A DNA stretch of 64,000 bases from Rhodanobacter sp. MP7CTX1 (GCF_014205795.1 NZ_JACHCN010000009.1:62001-126000); one strand, 5' to 3'; positions 26,788 through 36,153 are shown, numbered from the stretch's first letter. Notes: generated by a model not told the origin, from the sequence alone. Numbers and translations are program-made.

Positions 26788-27977
26788 TGGTTTTGCATGA
26801 ACTGAACGAAGATGGCGCCATCAACCACGATCTGATCGCCAGAGTTAAGGCCAGAGGGAATGTCGTATTGATCGCCGGTGCGATAACCCAGGGTCACCGA
26901 ACGCCGCGCGAAACTGCCATCGCCCTGGACGACGTAGACAAACGGCAGGTTCTCATCGTCGCGCAGGATCGCCGAAACCGGGGCCAGCAGGCCGTTGCTT
27001 TCCTGGCGTGAATGAATCCGCACGCTGACGTACATCTGCTTTTTCAGGAAGCCGCCCGGATTGTCGACAACGACGCGCGCCGGCACCAAGCGGGTATCGG
27101 GACTCACCAGGGACGCAATGTTGTCCACGGTTCCGGCAAAGTTTTTCCCAGCGATGCCGGTCACCACTTCGGCAGGGTCGCCAACGCTCACCGAAGAAAT
27201 ATCTGAATCCGAAATCTGCGCCATGACCCAGACGCGCGAAAGATTGGCGATGGTGAAACACGGCGTGGTGCCGGCCTGCAGAAGCAGCCCGGGCGTGATC
27301 AGTTTCTCCACCACAGTTCCGCTGATCGGTGAGCGGATCACGCCTTCGATGCGGGTCACCTGCCGACCCTGCTGAATATCCTTGATCGCCTGGGGATCGA
27401 CGCTCAGCGAGACGAGTCCCTGCAGGGCGGCCTCTAGATCAGCGTCGGCATTGGCTGCGTCGGTTTCTGCCTGGTCCTCTTCGCGCTTGGCAACGCCCTG
27501 GTGCTGGACCAGATCCTTTTCCAGGTCGGCCAGACGGCGCGCGGTATGGGCGGTGGTGAGGGCCTTGCGATAGGTGCTGACGGCAGCGGCAAAATCGGGG
27601 GAATCGACGTAGGCCAATGCATCCCCTTTCTTTACCTTGTCGCCGGGGGATACCAGCAGTCGCGACACTGGGCCAGAGATCGGTGCCAGCACGCTGGTGG
27701 CTTGATCGTTGTCGAAGTCGACCGCGCCGGTGGCTTCGACGGTCTTGTGAAACCGGGACGACGCGACGGTGTACAGATGGACGTTCGGTCGCTGGGCAGC
27801 AGTCAACGTTACGTTGCTGGCCGTCACGGACGCGGCCTGCGAGCTGTCGTCGGTTTTGGATGAGCAGCCAGAAAGCAACACGATCCCCGCCGCTACCATG
27901 AGCGCCACAGCGCGAGAGCGCATGAACGTGCCCCGACCTTTCGCCGCCGTCATCCCGTTGAACAATTTATTTTCCAT
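26784..27977 (-). CDS. RND periplasmic adaptor (membrane fusion) lipoprotein
   Basis: The 397-residue product connects the pump and the outer-membrane channel. A lipobox VLLSGC follows a hydrophobic signal segment. The lipoyl-like VLAPISGPVSRLLVSPGDKV and the matching GVIRSPISGTVVEKLITPG halves flank a coiled-coil hairpin rich in Ala, Glu and Asp. ATG 27977 overlaps the channel gene by 11 bases; an internal ATG at 27923 would give a more usual signal peptide length. No metal-binding His-rich N-terminus is seen. Confidence 0.92.
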   Translation of the reverse strand: MENKLFNGMTAAKGRGTFMRSRAVALMVAAGIVLLSGCSSKTDDSSQAASVTASNVTLTAAQRPNVHLYTVASSRFHKTVEATGAVDFDNDQATSVLAPISGPVSRLLVSPGDKVKKGDALAYVDSPDFAAAVSTYRKALTTAHTARRLADLEKDLVQHQGVAKREEDQAETDAANADADLEAALQGLVSLSVDPQAIKDIQQGRQVTRIEGVIRSPISGTVVEKLITPGLLLQAGTTPCFTIANLSRVWVMAQISDSDISSVSVGDPAEVVTGIAGKNFAGTVDNIASLVSPDTRLVPARVVVDNPGGFLKKQMYVSVRIHSRQESNGLLAPVSAILRDDENLPFVYVVQGDGSFARRSVTLGYRTGDQYDIPSGLNSGDQIVVDGAIFVQFMQNQ

Positions 27978-29538
27978 CTTTGTCCTGGACTAGTTCCGCG
28001 CGATTCCACCAGCCACCGCCGAGCGCCTGGAACAGCGCTGCGGTGTCCGCATAACGATTGGCCTGGGCCTGGATCAGACTGATCAGGGCCTGCTGATACG
28101 ACTGTTCAGCGCTGAGCAGCGAAAGCTCGTTCGCATAACCGGCCTGTAGTTGTCGCTGAGACAAATCCAGGGTGCGCTTGGCGGCATCGGCGGCGGCGCC
28201 GGCTGCCTTCAAACCCTCGGCATCCTGATCAAGCGCGGTCAAGGTGTCGGCGACACTTTGAAAAGCGCTCAGCACCGTGCTGCGGTATTGTTGCGCCGCT
28301 TGCACGTAGGCAGCCTTTGCCGCGCGCTCCTGATGCAGCAGTGCACCACCCTGGAAGATGGGCGCGGTCAGATCCGCACCCAAACCCCAGAACCCGGTGC
28401 CGGATTTGAACACCTGCCCAATCGCCAGCGCCGAGCTGCCGGCATTCGCGGTCAACGCGATGTTCGGCAGTCGATTCGCCGTGGCGATGCCAATCTGGGC
28501 GCTGGCGGCATGCATGTTGGCTTCTGCCTGCAGCACATCGGGACGCTGGGCCACGAGTACCGAAGGCAGGCTGACTGGCAATTCCTGCGGTAGCTGCAGA
28601 TTCGAAAGATCGAATTTTTCAGCCGGGGCCTCGCTCGGAAATTTCCCCACCAGAACCGCCAGAAGATCGCGTTCCTGGACCAGTTGCTTGATCAACGGCG
28701 GCAACGTGGCGGTGACTTGGGCGAGCTGCGATTCCTGCGCGGCGAGATCAAGCCCACTGGCGTAACCCTTGGCGAGTTGTCGCTGCAGGATTTGCACCAT
28801 GTTCGTGTTGATGTCGATCAGCTGGTGCGTCGCATCGATCTGCGCCTGCAGCGAGGCCTCCTGCACGGCGGCGGCCACTACATTAGTGCTCAACGTGATC
28901 TGCGCCGCGATCATCTGGAAGCGAACTGATTGTTCCTGCGCCTTGATCGACTCCGTCGTGCGACGGTTCAGGCCAAACAAGTCAGGCGCATACGAAACGC
29001 TGACCTGCGGAGTGAACAGGTTGTACAGAAACTCGCCGTTGTTGGGCGTCGCCGAGATAGTCCCTGCGGTCTTCTGGCGGGTGGCCGAAAAATCCGCGGA
29101 GACACTTGGAAAGTAGACACCGCGCTGCCCCAACACATTCTCATGAGCTACGGTCAGCGCTGCCTGCGCTGCCTTGAGATCAGGATTGTTGGCGAGCGAA
29201 TGCTCGATCAGATCGTTGAGTGGCCTGGAATGAAACAAGGTCCACCAGTCACCGGGAATGTCGCTGCCCTTGCTAAAGCGCTGCGCTTCGCCGCCGGCAA
29301 CGTTCGCGCTTGCAACGGTCGACGAAAGCGGCTTGGCGGTGTAATCGGCGACATCGGGAGCGGCAGGTTTCTTGAAGTCGGGACCGACTGCGCAACCGGC
29401 CATCAGCAACGAGGCCAGCGCCGCGCCGAAAAAAAGCTGATTGCGCCGTAGGGAGTTGGCAAGGGACGAGACCTTCTTTGTTTCCCCATCTCTCGTTTCT
29501 TCGATTTTGGCGAGCACTTCGGCCCACGTCTTTTTCAT
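27967..29538 (-). CDS. Outer-membrane efflux channel (TolC/NodT family lipoprotein)
   Basis: The 523-residue protein has two OEP repeats with long helices, ending WWNRAEL. The NodT-like N-terminus contains a lipobox LLMAGC with Cys49, then VGPDFKKP, as in this family. The charged stretch before the signal sequence is about 30 residues longer than usual, and no alternative start codon is seen within it. It is the first gene of the operon, with a palindromic candidate operator 37 bases upstream. Confidence 0.92.
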   Translation of the reverse strand: MKKTWAEVLAKIEETRDGETKKVSSLANSLRRNQLFFGAALASLLMAGCAVGPDFKKPAAPDVADYTAKPLSSTVASANVAGGEAQRFSKGSDIPGDWWTLFHSRPLNDLIEHSLANNPDLKAAQAALTVAHENVLGQRGVYFPSVSADFSATRQKTAGTISATPNNGEFLYNLFTPQVSVSYAPDLFGLNRRTTESIKAQEQSVRFQMIAAQITLSTNVVAAAVQEASLQAQIDATHQLIDINTNMVQILQRQLAKGYASGLDLAAQESQLAQVTATLPPLIKQLVQERDLLAVLVGKFPSEAPAEKFDLSNLQLPQELPVSLPSVLVAQRPDVLQAEANMHAASAQIGIATANRLPNIALTANAGSSALAIGQVFKSGTGFWGLGADLTAPIFQGGALLHQERAAKAAYVQAAQQYRSTVLSAFQSVADTLTALDQDAEGLKAAGAAADAAKRTLDLSQRQLQAGYANELSLLSAEQSYQQALISLIQAQANRYADTAALFQALGGGWWNRAELVQDKDGK

Positions 29539-29574
29539 GCGAGCGCGTCTTCGAGAGAGATTGATCCGGATGTA

Positions 29575-29586
29575 ACGATATATCGT
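29575..29586. promoter_or_regulatory. Candidate operator of the efflux operon
   Basis: ACGATATATCGT is a perfect 12-base palindrome 36 bases upstream of the first efflux gene. It lies in a locally AT-rich patch where the promoter is expected. No regulator gene adjoins it in the window. Confidence 0.45.
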
Positions 29587-29666
29587 ATCAAATACGAGCG
29601 AAAGCCGTGCCGAAAGTCACGACGTCAGGCGAGTCGCGAATCCCCAGCAATGGCTCCGCACAGGCG

Positions 29667-31142
29667 TTACAGCCCCTTCGCGGCCTGCGCCACTGCCCGG
29701 AACAAGGCACGTCCCTTGTTCATCGTCTCCTCCCACTCGGCGGCAGGATCGGAGTCGTAAACGATGCCGGCGCCAGCCTGAACGTGCAGGCGCCCGTTCT
29801 GGATCACCGCCGTGCGGATCGCGATAGCGGTGTCGGCATCGCCCCACCAGCCGATCCAGCCGATTGCGCCGGCGTAGATGTTGCGCTTGTACGGCTCCAG
29901 CTCCTGGATGATCTCCAGTGCGCGGATCTTCGGCGCGCCGCTCAGCGTGCCGGCGGGGAACGTGGCCTTGAGCACGTCCATGTAGCTGAGGTTCGGCAGC
30001 GCCGTGCCTTGCACTTGCGAGACGATGTGCATCACGTGCGAGTAGCGTTCAATCGCAAAGGACTCGCTCACCTCGACGCTGCCGGTCACGCTGACCCGGC
30101 CGATATCGTTGCGGCCGAGATCGATCAGCATCACGTGTTCGGCGCGCTCCTTCGGATCGGCCAGCAGCTCCGCTTCCAGCGCCCTGTCCTCTTCCTCCGT
30201 CGCGCCACGCTTGCGCGTGCCGGCGAGCGGGCGCACCACCACCTTGCCGTCCCTGAGGCGCACCAGGGTCTCCGGCGAGGAGCCGACGATCTGCGTATCG
30301 CCGAGGTCGACGAAATACATGTACGGCGAGGGATTCATGGCCCGCAACGCGCGATACACATCGACCGGCCGTGCGTTGAAGCCGACGCTGAGCCGCTGCG
30401 ACGGCACCACCTGGAAGATATCGCCAGCGCGGATGTATTCCTTCGCGCGCTCGACCATCGCCTCGAACTCCTCGCGGGTGAAGGAGGACTTGAAATCGCC
30501 TTCATCCAGCGCCGTGGACTGCGTGAGCTGCGGGTAAGAGGCGCCGCCCTGGCGCAAGCGGTAGACCAGCGCATCGAGCCGGCGCTGCGCGGCGGCATAA
30601 GCCTGCGGCTGCGACGGGTCGGCGTGCACGATCAGATACAGGCGGCCCTTGAGGTTGTCGAATACCGCCACTTCCTCGGCCAGCATCAGCAGCACGTCGG
30701 GTGTGCCCAGCTCGTCAGCACGATCCCACTGCGCCAGGCGCGGCTCGATATAGCCGATCGTCTCGAAGCCGAAGTAGCCCACCAGGCCGCCGCTGAACGC
30801 AGGCAGTTGCGGCAATTGCGGCACATCGTATTGCTGACGCAGCCGCTCGATCTCGCCGAGTGGATCGTCGAGATGGCGGCGCTCGATGACCTCGCCGGCG
30901 TCCTCCACCTCCAGCTCATGCCCGCGCAGTCGGTACACCCGTTTCGCCGGCAGGCCGATGATCGAATAGCGGCCCCACGTAGCCCCGCCCGCGACTGATT
31001 CGAACAGGAAGGTGTACGGGCCGTCGGCCAGTTTCAGATACACCGACAGCGGCGTGTCGAGGTCGGAGAACACCTCCCGCACCAACGGTATGCGCGTATG
31101 CCCCTGGGCAACCAGCGCGTCGAATTCGTCTCGGGAGATCAC
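29667..31142 (-). CDS. trpE: Anthranilate synthase component I
   Basis: TrpE makes anthranilate from chorismate, using ammonia supplied by the TrpG partner, in the first step of tryptophan synthesis. The 491-residue length is normal. The chorismate-binding core is fully present: DIFQVVPSQRLSV, PYMYFVDLGD, GSSPETLVRL, RPLAGTRKRG, LIDLGRNDIGRV, HIVSQVQG, FPAGTLSGAPKIRA and the terminal AGAGIVYDSDPAAEWEE. The N-terminal feedback-site region LFESVAGG is also present. The start is GTG at 31142. trpG is not adjacent: the next gene downstream is the efflux operon on the same strand. No leader-peptide attenuator is visible in 31143-31231. Confidence 0.97.
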   Translation of the reverse strand: MISRDEFDALVAQGHTRIPLVREVFSDLDTPLSVYLKLADGPYTFLFESVAGGATWGRYSIIGLPAKRVYRLRGHELEVEDAGEVIERRHLDDPLGEIERLRQQYDVPQLPQLPAFSGGLVGYFGFETIGYIEPRLAQWDRADELGTPDVLLMLAEEVAVFDNLKGRLYLIVHADPSQPQAYAAAQRRLDALVYRLRQGGASYPQLTQSTALDEGDFKSSFTREEFEAMVERAKEYIRAGDIFQVVPSQRLSVGFNARPVDVYRALRAMNPSPYMYFVDLGDTQIVGSSPETLVRLRDGKVVVRPLAGTRKRGATEEEDRALEAELLADPKERAEHVMLIDLGRNDIGRVSVTGSVEVSESFAIERYSHVMHIVSQVQGTALPNLSYMDVLKATFPAGTLSGAPKIRALEIIQELEPYKRNIYAGAIGWIGWWGDADTAIAIRTAVIQNGRLHVQAGAGIVYDSDPAAEWEETMNKGRALFRAVAQAAKGL

Positions 31143-31231
31143 GTGTCAGATCCGGATGGCCAGGCGGGGAAGCGGCCATTGTAGGCGAAGCTCGGACTCA
31201 GGCATCTATCGAACTCAACCGCCAGCCGGCC

Positions 31232-33259
31232 TCAACCGCCCAGCCGCTGCCGCGGCATGCCATGCAGCTGCAGGCAGAACGCCACGCCGCTGCCGTCGTC
31301 GAGATTGCGCGCCAGCGCCACGCCGCCGTGCCGTTCTGCGACCAGCCGCACCACGTACAGACCCAGGCCCAGATGAGGTGCGTCGCCCGGCGTGGCCTTG
31401 TCGCGCAGGCTGACCAGGGAGTCGAACAAACGACCCTGCATTGCTTCAGGCAGCGGCGGCCCCTGATTGGCCAACTCGATCTCGGCACCGTCATCGCACG
31501 CATGCAGACTCAGGCGCAGCCAACCATGCTCCGGAGTGAACGAAAGTGCGTTGTCGAACAGCTTGTCCAGCGCCTGCGCGATCAGCTCGGGAGCGCAGTG
31601 CATGTGCAACGGCGCATCGGGCAGCACGCAGTCGAGTCGACGTGTGCCGATCAGCAAACGATACGCGTCGGCGCAGCCACGCACCACGTCACGCAAATCG
31701 ACATCCTCGGGTTCGGCCGCGGCGATCGAACGCTCCATCCGGCTCGCCTCGCTCATCGCCCGCACCAGCGCACTGAGCCGCGCCACGCCGTCGCGGGCAC
31801 GTGCCAGATAGGGCTTTGCCTCGGCAGGGAGCGCCGCATGCTCGAGGTTGTCGAGCGAGGACTGCACGATCGCCAGCGGCGTATTGAGTTCGTGCGAAAG
31901 TTTGGAGGCCAGCGTGCGCAGATAGTCGGTATAGCCACCGACCACTTCGAACAGACGCTCGAAGCTGCGCGCGAGGTCGCCGATCTCGTCCGGTGCGTCA
32001 GTCATCGGGAAACGACCTTTTTCAAACAAGCCGTCCAGACGTCCATCATTGAGTTGCGCGCGCTCGGCTGCATTGCGCAAACGCCCCAGCCGCAAGCTGA
32101 GCCGGGTCGCAAACGCCAGCAGGATGCCGCCAGCCACCAGCAGCACACCAAAACTCGTGAGCAGCAGGCCGAGCAAGGCGCGATTTGCAAGCAGCGGAAC
32201 GATGCGACTGGATTGCTCCAGCAACAGCACACCATCGATCTTGCCCGCACTCTCGATCGGCACCGCGGCAGCCAGCACCACGCTGCCGCGCTCCTCGCCG
32301 CTACGCCAGACGCTTGCGGACTTGCCCGCGCTGGCCTGGCTGACTTCACGGGTATCCAGCCGAGGCACATCCTGTGCCCAGGGGTTCGCTTCTTCCATCC
32401 GGGTGGCCAGCAGCGAACGATAGATCAGCGAGGCGAACCAACCCGGCTGGCCATCGGCACCCGGTGTGGTGATCAGCCGCCCACTGCGTGCCAGCAGCCA
32501 ACCCTGCGGCGCCAGCACCCGTGCCTGTACTTGATCGGGTGCGAGCTTCGCCAGTTCACTGGAAAGTGCCGCTGAAAAGTCCAGCAACGGGCGCGTGTCG
32601 GCGGCCATCGGATCACCGCCTGCTGCCGCGTCGTACACACCCACGCCAAGAGTGCGCAGTTGCAGACGACGCGACAGTTGCAACTCGACCCGGTAGCCGC
32701 TGCCGTCTTCCTGCCACTGCGCGGTGAGTAGATCGGGCAAGCCGGCGACGGCAGGATCAAGCGGCCGCGCCGTGAGCGAACCAGGCGCGGCGCTGGCCAG
32801 CAGGTAACGCCGCTGGCCGGCGGCGTTACCCAGCGTCAGGATCAGGTGATCCGCCGCCAGCGCGTTCGCGTCGTTCGCATCGGCCCGGGCGCGCTGGGTG
32901 TCGGGCACCTCGGCATACAGATACAGCCAGTCACTGTCTTCGGCGAGCAACAGCTTGCCGCGCTGCTTCTGCGCCGGATCCAGTGGCTGACTCCATGGGG
33001 TCAATGGCGCCCAATCGTCGCCGTAACCATCGACGGTGATCGGGCTCGGCGTCTGCTGCACGTACCAGCCCTGCGCATCTGCCGGCAGCACGGCGCCGGT
33101 CACCACCAGGCTGCGTGCCACCGCTCGCGCCGATGCCAGCAACGCCTGCGCCTGCCCTTCGCGCAGCAACGTCTCCATCTGCCGCACGTACAGCCAGCCG
33201 GCTATCGGCAACGCCAGCGTGCACAGGGCGACCAGCAGGAGTTTCCGGCGCAGGGTCAT
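31232..33259 (-). CDS. Sensor histidine kinase (PdsS-like, dedicated-sortase-system type)
   Basis: The 675-residue kinase has an N-terminal membrane helix, a periplasmic region with a CBM9/DOMON-like stretch (ITVDGYGDDWAPL ... DSDWLYLYAEV), a second membrane helix near residue 360, a HAMP-like linker, and the kinase core. The H-box SKLSHELNTPLAIVQ, the N-box LDKLFDNALSF and the G-box HLGLGLYVVRLVAERHGG are present. This architecture matches the histidine kinase of the proteobacterial dedicated sortase system, but no sortase is encoded nearby. It shares an operon with a periplasmic protein and its response regulator. Confidence 0.85.
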   Translation of the reverse strand: MTLRRKLLLVALCTLALPIAGWLYVRQMETLLREGQAQALLASARAVARSLVVTGAVLPADAQGWYVQQTPSPITVDGYGDDWAPLTPWSQPLDPAQKQRGKLLLAEDSDWLYLYAEVPDTQRARADANDANALAADHLILTLGNAAGQRRYLLASAAPGSLTARPLDPAVAGLPDLLTAQWQEDGSGYRVELQLSRRLQLRTLGVGVYDAAAGGDPMAADTRPLLDFSAALSSELAKLAPDQVQARVLAPQGWLLARSGRLITTPGADGQPGWFASLIYRSLLATRMEEANPWAQDVPRLDTREVSQASAGKSASVWRSGEERGSVVLAAAVPIESAGKIDGVLLLEQSSRIVPLLANRALLGLLLTSFGVLLVAGGILLAFATRLSLRLGRLRNAAERAQLNDGRLDGLFEKGRFPMTDAPDEIGDLARSFERLFEVVGGYTDYLRTLASKLSHELNTPLAIVQSSLDNLEHAALPAEAKPYLARARDGVARLSALVRAMSEASRMERSIAAAEPEDVDLRDVVRGCADAYRLLIGTRRLDCVLPDAPLHMHCAPELIAQALDKLFDNALSFTPEHGWLRLSLHACDDGAEIELANQGPPLPEAMQGRLFDSLVSLRDKATPGDAPHLGLGLYVVRLVAERHGGVALARNLDDGSGVAFCLQLHGMPRQRLGG

Positions 33260-33295
33260 GCTGTAGCAATCCAGCAGGCGGGCAGCGACACGAGC

Positions 33296-33898
33296 TTAAT
33301 GCTGTCCCACCTTGTCCGTTGGTTTGGAAGATGACTGATTTTTCATGTATGCCGAGTTCTCGATCACCCGCTGGAAAAGTTCGGTGACTTGTTGCCGCTG
33401 CGCATCGCCGTCGGCCACGGTCATCGACCAGCTGAAACGGATGCCGGCGGCCTTGCCCGGATCGCAGAACACTACCGCATCGTCGATATGATCTGTGCCC
33501 TGATAGAGCAGCCCGTGGCAGTCCATGGCGCGATTGCTCACCGGAAACACGGCAACTTTGGCCAGTGGATCATGCTGAAGGTAGTGCTTCTGGTCGGCCT
33601 GCCATTCGGCAGCCAGCGTTGGCAGCTTGCGCGGCCAGACGTTGAGCACCATCACGCGGTCGGGTTCGCCGGTCCAGTCGCCCTGGTAGATCACGAAGTC
33701 GACGCCGATGGCCTTGGCGTAAGTGCAGCAATCGGCCGTCCAGCCGGCCGGTGCGCTGGTGGAAATGGTCCAGCCAGGAATCGAGCCGTCGGGTTTGCCG
33801 GATGCCTCGACGTGCGCGAGCCCGGGCGGCGACGGCGCGGCTGCCTGCGAGATCGCGGTGACGGAGAGCAGGATCAAACCCAGCAACACACGCTTCAT
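33296..33898 (-). CDS. Predicted periplasmic protein between kinase and regulator
   Basis: The 200-residue product begins with a Sec signal peptide (MKRVLLGLILLSVTAISQAA, cleavage near AQA/AA). The mature part has four cysteines, two adjacent in DCCTYAK, so disulfides are likely. It overlaps the response-regulator stop by four bases and is 36 bases before the kinase gene, so it belongs to that operon. A role as periplasmic ligand-binding or signal partner of the kinase is plausible but inferred; the family is not recognised. Confidence 0.75.
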   Translation of the reverse strand: MKRVLLGLILLSVTAISQAAAPSPPGLAHVEASGKPDGSIPGWTISTSAPAGWTADCCTYAKAIGVDFVIYQGDWTGEPDRVMVLNVWPRKLPTLAAEWQADQKHYLQHDPLAKVAVFPVSNRAMDCHGLLYQGTDHIDDAVVFCDPGKAAGIRFSWSMTVADGDAQRQQVTELFQRVIENSAYMKNQSSSKPTDKVGQH

Positions 33899-34587
33899 AC
33901 GGGCTTCCAGCGATAACCGACACCGTGCACCGTTTCGATCGCATCGAACTCCGACGCCACCGCGATGAATTTCTTGCGGATGCGCTTGATGTGCGAAGTG
34001 ATCGTGGCGTCATCCACGACGAGCTCGGCCTCACGCATCAGCTGGTCGCGATTTTTCACATGTCCGGGAAAGCGGATCAGCGTGTGCACCATCCAGAACT
34101 CGGTGACGGTGAGCGGGACCTCAGCGCCGTTCCAGGTAATCCGCATGCGCTCGGATTCCATTTTCAGCGGGCCGTGCTCGATGACTGTCTCGCTCGATGC
34201 CGGCGCCTTCAGCGATTCGATGCGGCGAAACAGTGCCGCAATGCGCGCGGCCAGCTGATGCAGGCTGGTGTCCTTGCTGAGGTAATCATCGGCGCCGAGC
34301 CGCAGTCCGGAAATCACGTCGAAATCCGAATCGCGCGCTGTAAGGAAAATCAGCGGAAGCGTGGACGATTTCGCGCGCAATTCGCGGCACAGATCGAAGC
34401 CGCCTTCAGGCTCGTCACCGAGGCCGATGTCGATGATCACCAGCTCCGGCAACCGCATCGCGAACGCAGTCGATGCCTCCCGTCGCGAGCCGTAGCCACG
34501 GGCGTCGTAGCCGAAGCGGTTCAATGCCTCGACGTAGTTGGCGCGGATCAGCGGTTCGTCTTCAACGATGGCAATGCTGCGGCCCAT
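33895..34587 (-). CDS. Response regulator (PdsR-like, OmpR family)
   Basis: The 230-residue protein has an N-terminal receiver domain (IAIVEDEPLIRANY with acidic pocket, phosphoacceptor Asp in LVIIDIGLGD, Thr in FLTARDSD, Lys in DDYLSKD) and a C-terminal winged-helix DNA-binding domain ending ETVHGVGYRWKP. ATG 34587 is chosen for GGAG eight bases upstream; the 97-codon extension upstream has no support. The pairing with the kinase and its sequence style match the dedicated sortase system regulator family. Confidence 0.9.
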   Translation of the reverse strand: MGRSIAIVEDEPLIRANYVEALNRFGYDARGYGSRREASTAFAMRLPELVIIDIGLGDEPEGGFDLCRELRAKSSTLPLIFLTARDSDFDVISGLRLGADDYLSKDTSLHQLAARIAALFRRIESLKAPASSETVIEHGPLKMESERMRITWNGAEVPLTVTEFWMVHTLIRFPGHVKNRDQLMREAELVVDDATITSHIKRIRKKFIAVASEFDAIETVHGVGYRWKPV

Positions 34588-34765
34588 GGCTCGCTCCGGG
34601 TTGTAGTGCCCGCAGCGTGCTATGCGAACTGCCGCCGCGCAAGCCGTGCAGGGCGACTGCCCGCGTTTCGCCACAAGCCAGCGGCAAGCGGGCCCGATTG
34701 TGCCGGCATCCGCGCCGCGGCGGGGTGTGCAATGCAGTCCAAGCACAACGCAAGGAATCCAGCCG

Positions 34766-34885
34766 ATGCCGAAAGTTGAATCCCCCGAGCGCGACCCGAA
34801 CGCGGAGCTGCGCGGCTTCGAACCATTGCGGGTGACGCTGGCGCTGGGCGCCTTGCTACTGGGTCTGATCCTGGGCATGCATTGA
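34766..34885 (+). CDS. 39-residue predicted membrane peptide
   Basis: The frame encodes MPKVESPERDPNAELRGFEP, then one hydrophobic helix (LRVTLALGALLLGLILGMH). AAGGA lies about ten bases before the ATG. It is transcribed divergently from the response regulator, 178 bases away. It could be a regulator-controlled small membrane protein. Family unknown. Confidence 0.6.
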   Translation: MPKVESPERDPNAELRGFEPLRVTLALGALLLGLILGMH

Positions 34886-35065
34886 GGCGCGCTCAGCCCC
34901 CGAATCGCCTGTCACTGCCGTGGAAGGCTTGGATGCGCCCGGTGCGAACGGAATCGCGCCGGGCGCGGGGCACGAGCCTGATTCCTGGACCCAAGCCTGA
35001 TCCCGACTAAAACCTTGCAGCGCCTGCCTCGCGCTGGTACATGCATCCCGTCATGGTGGTTCCTT

Positions 35066-35091
35066 TCCCCTCCCTCCGAGGGGATTTTTTT
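35066..35091 (+). terminator. Rho-independent terminator
   Basis: A seven-pair stem TCCCCTC/GAGGGGA with a five-base loop is followed by seven T residues. It could end the transcript of the 39-residue gene, 180 bases upstream. Confidence 0.8.
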
Positions 35092-35295
35092 AGCAATGAA
35101 GGCTACGCTGAACTGATATTCAGACGGATTCCGGTGCAGCCGGGAACCAAATCGGCCCGGCCCGGTCAGAAGTAGTGATTGGCGGGTTCCATAGCCGTGG
35201 AATGTACCGATGCGGCCGTTGACCCCTCTCCGATGCGGTCGTGGCGGTATACGCCAATCGATGGTGTTTCCTCTCACGTCATTCCGACGACGTTT

Positions 35296-35336
35296 ATCCC
35301 GGCACAGCCTTACCACTGCGCCGGGATTTTTCTTTT
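35296..35336 (+). terminator. Second plus-strand terminator
   Basis: An eight-pair stem ATCCCGGC/GCCGGGAT with a 16-base loop is followed by TTTTCTTTTT. No protein gene precedes it between 35092 and 35295, which is why a small RNA ending here is considered. Apart from the two terminators and the palindrome at 35354, nothing else is seen in 34886-35469. Confidence 0.7.
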
Positions 35337-35353
35337 TGGGCCCGGGATACTAC

Positions 35354-35430
35354 GTAGGAGCGCACCCTGTGCGCAATTCGCCTGCGGCGATTAACCCGCC
35401 AACCCGATCGCGCACAGGGTGCGCTCCTAC
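35354..35430. repeat. GTAGGAGC palindromic repeat (full copy)
   Basis: A 21-base arm beginning GTAGGAGCGCACCC (35354-35374) is matched exactly by its complement at 35410-35430. Related copies occur at 36154-36256 and 44689-44709. This is a REP-like dispersed element of the chromosome; it lies downstream of rpe. Confidence 0.85.
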
Positions 35431-35469
35431 ACGATCGCCTCTGGCCGCGAGGGAATCAGAGGGTGAAGC

Positions 35470-36138
35470 TTAGCCGATGGCCTGGCGCATCGCCGCGATC
35501 TCAGCGCGGTAATCCTTCGCATGGAAGATGGCCGAACCGGCGACGAAGGTGTCGGCACCGGCCGCGGCAATCGCGCCGATATTGTCCGCCGTGACACCAC
35601 CGTCGACTTCCAGCCGGATCGCGCGACCGCTGTCGTCGATCAGTCGGCGCACCTGACGCAATTTTTCCAGCGTGCCCGGGATGAACTTCTGCCCCCCGAA
35701 ACCGGGATTGACCGACATGATCAGGATCAGGTCCAGCTTGTCCATCACGTAATCGAGGTAATCCAGCGGGGTGGCGGGGTTGAACACCAGCCCGGCGTGG
35801 CAGCCCGACTCCTTGATCAGGCCGAGCGTGCGGTCGATATGCTCGCTGGCTTCCGGATGAAAGCTGATCAGGCTGGCGCCCGCCTTGGCGAAATCGGGCA
35901 CGATGCGATCGACCGGCTTGACCATCAAATGCACATCGATCGGTGCCGTGATGCCGTAACCGCGCAGCGACTGCAGCACCATCGGACCGATCGTGAGATT
36001 GGGCACGTAATGGTTGTCCATCACGTCGAAATGCACCCAGTCAGCACCGGCGGCCAGCGCCGCGGCGGTATCTTCGCCCAGCCGCGCAAAATCGGCGGCG
36101 AGGATGGACGGGGCGATCATCGGGGCTTGCTTGCTCAT
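35470..36138 (-). CDS. rpe: Ribulose-phosphate 3-epimerase
   Basis: Rpe interconverts ribulose 5-phosphate and xylulose 5-phosphate in the pentose phosphate pathway. The 222-residue TIM barrel is complete: [66 protein letters not shown] and [10 protein letters not shown]. Metal ligands (His and Asp in HFDVMDNH, His in VHLMV, Asp in VDGG) are present. ATG 36138 is used; the nine-codon longer frame starts inside the repeat element at 36154 and is unlikely. Confidence 0.97.
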   Translation of the reverse strand: MSKQAPMIAPSILAADFARLGEDTAAALAAGADWVHFDVMDNHYVPNLTIGPMVLQSLRGYGITAPIDVHLMVKPVDRIVPDFAKAGASLISFHPEASEHIDRTLGLIKESGCHAGLVFNPATPLDYLDYVMDKLDLILIMSVNPGFGGQKFIPGTLEKLRQVRRLIDDSGRAIRLEVDGGVTADNIGAIAAAGADTFVAGSAIFHAKDYRAEIAAMRQAIG

Positions 36139-36153
36139 GTCTTTCGACTCTTG

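Noticed and set aside
29607..30998. 463-codon plus-strand frame over trpE
   Set aside because: Shadow of trpE; His/Arg/Ala-rich with no domain.
31143..31231. Trp leader peptide/attenuator before trpE
   Set aside because: No short frame with Trp codons and no terminator hairpin is visible.
34588..34878. 97-codon N-terminal extension of the response regulator
   Set aside because: Low-complexity, crosses the divergent small gene, and the GGAG-supported ATG at 34587 matches the receiver domain start.
35354..35430. CRISPR repeat
   Set aside because: Single inverted pair without regular direct repeats or spacers; matches a dispersed REP-like family.
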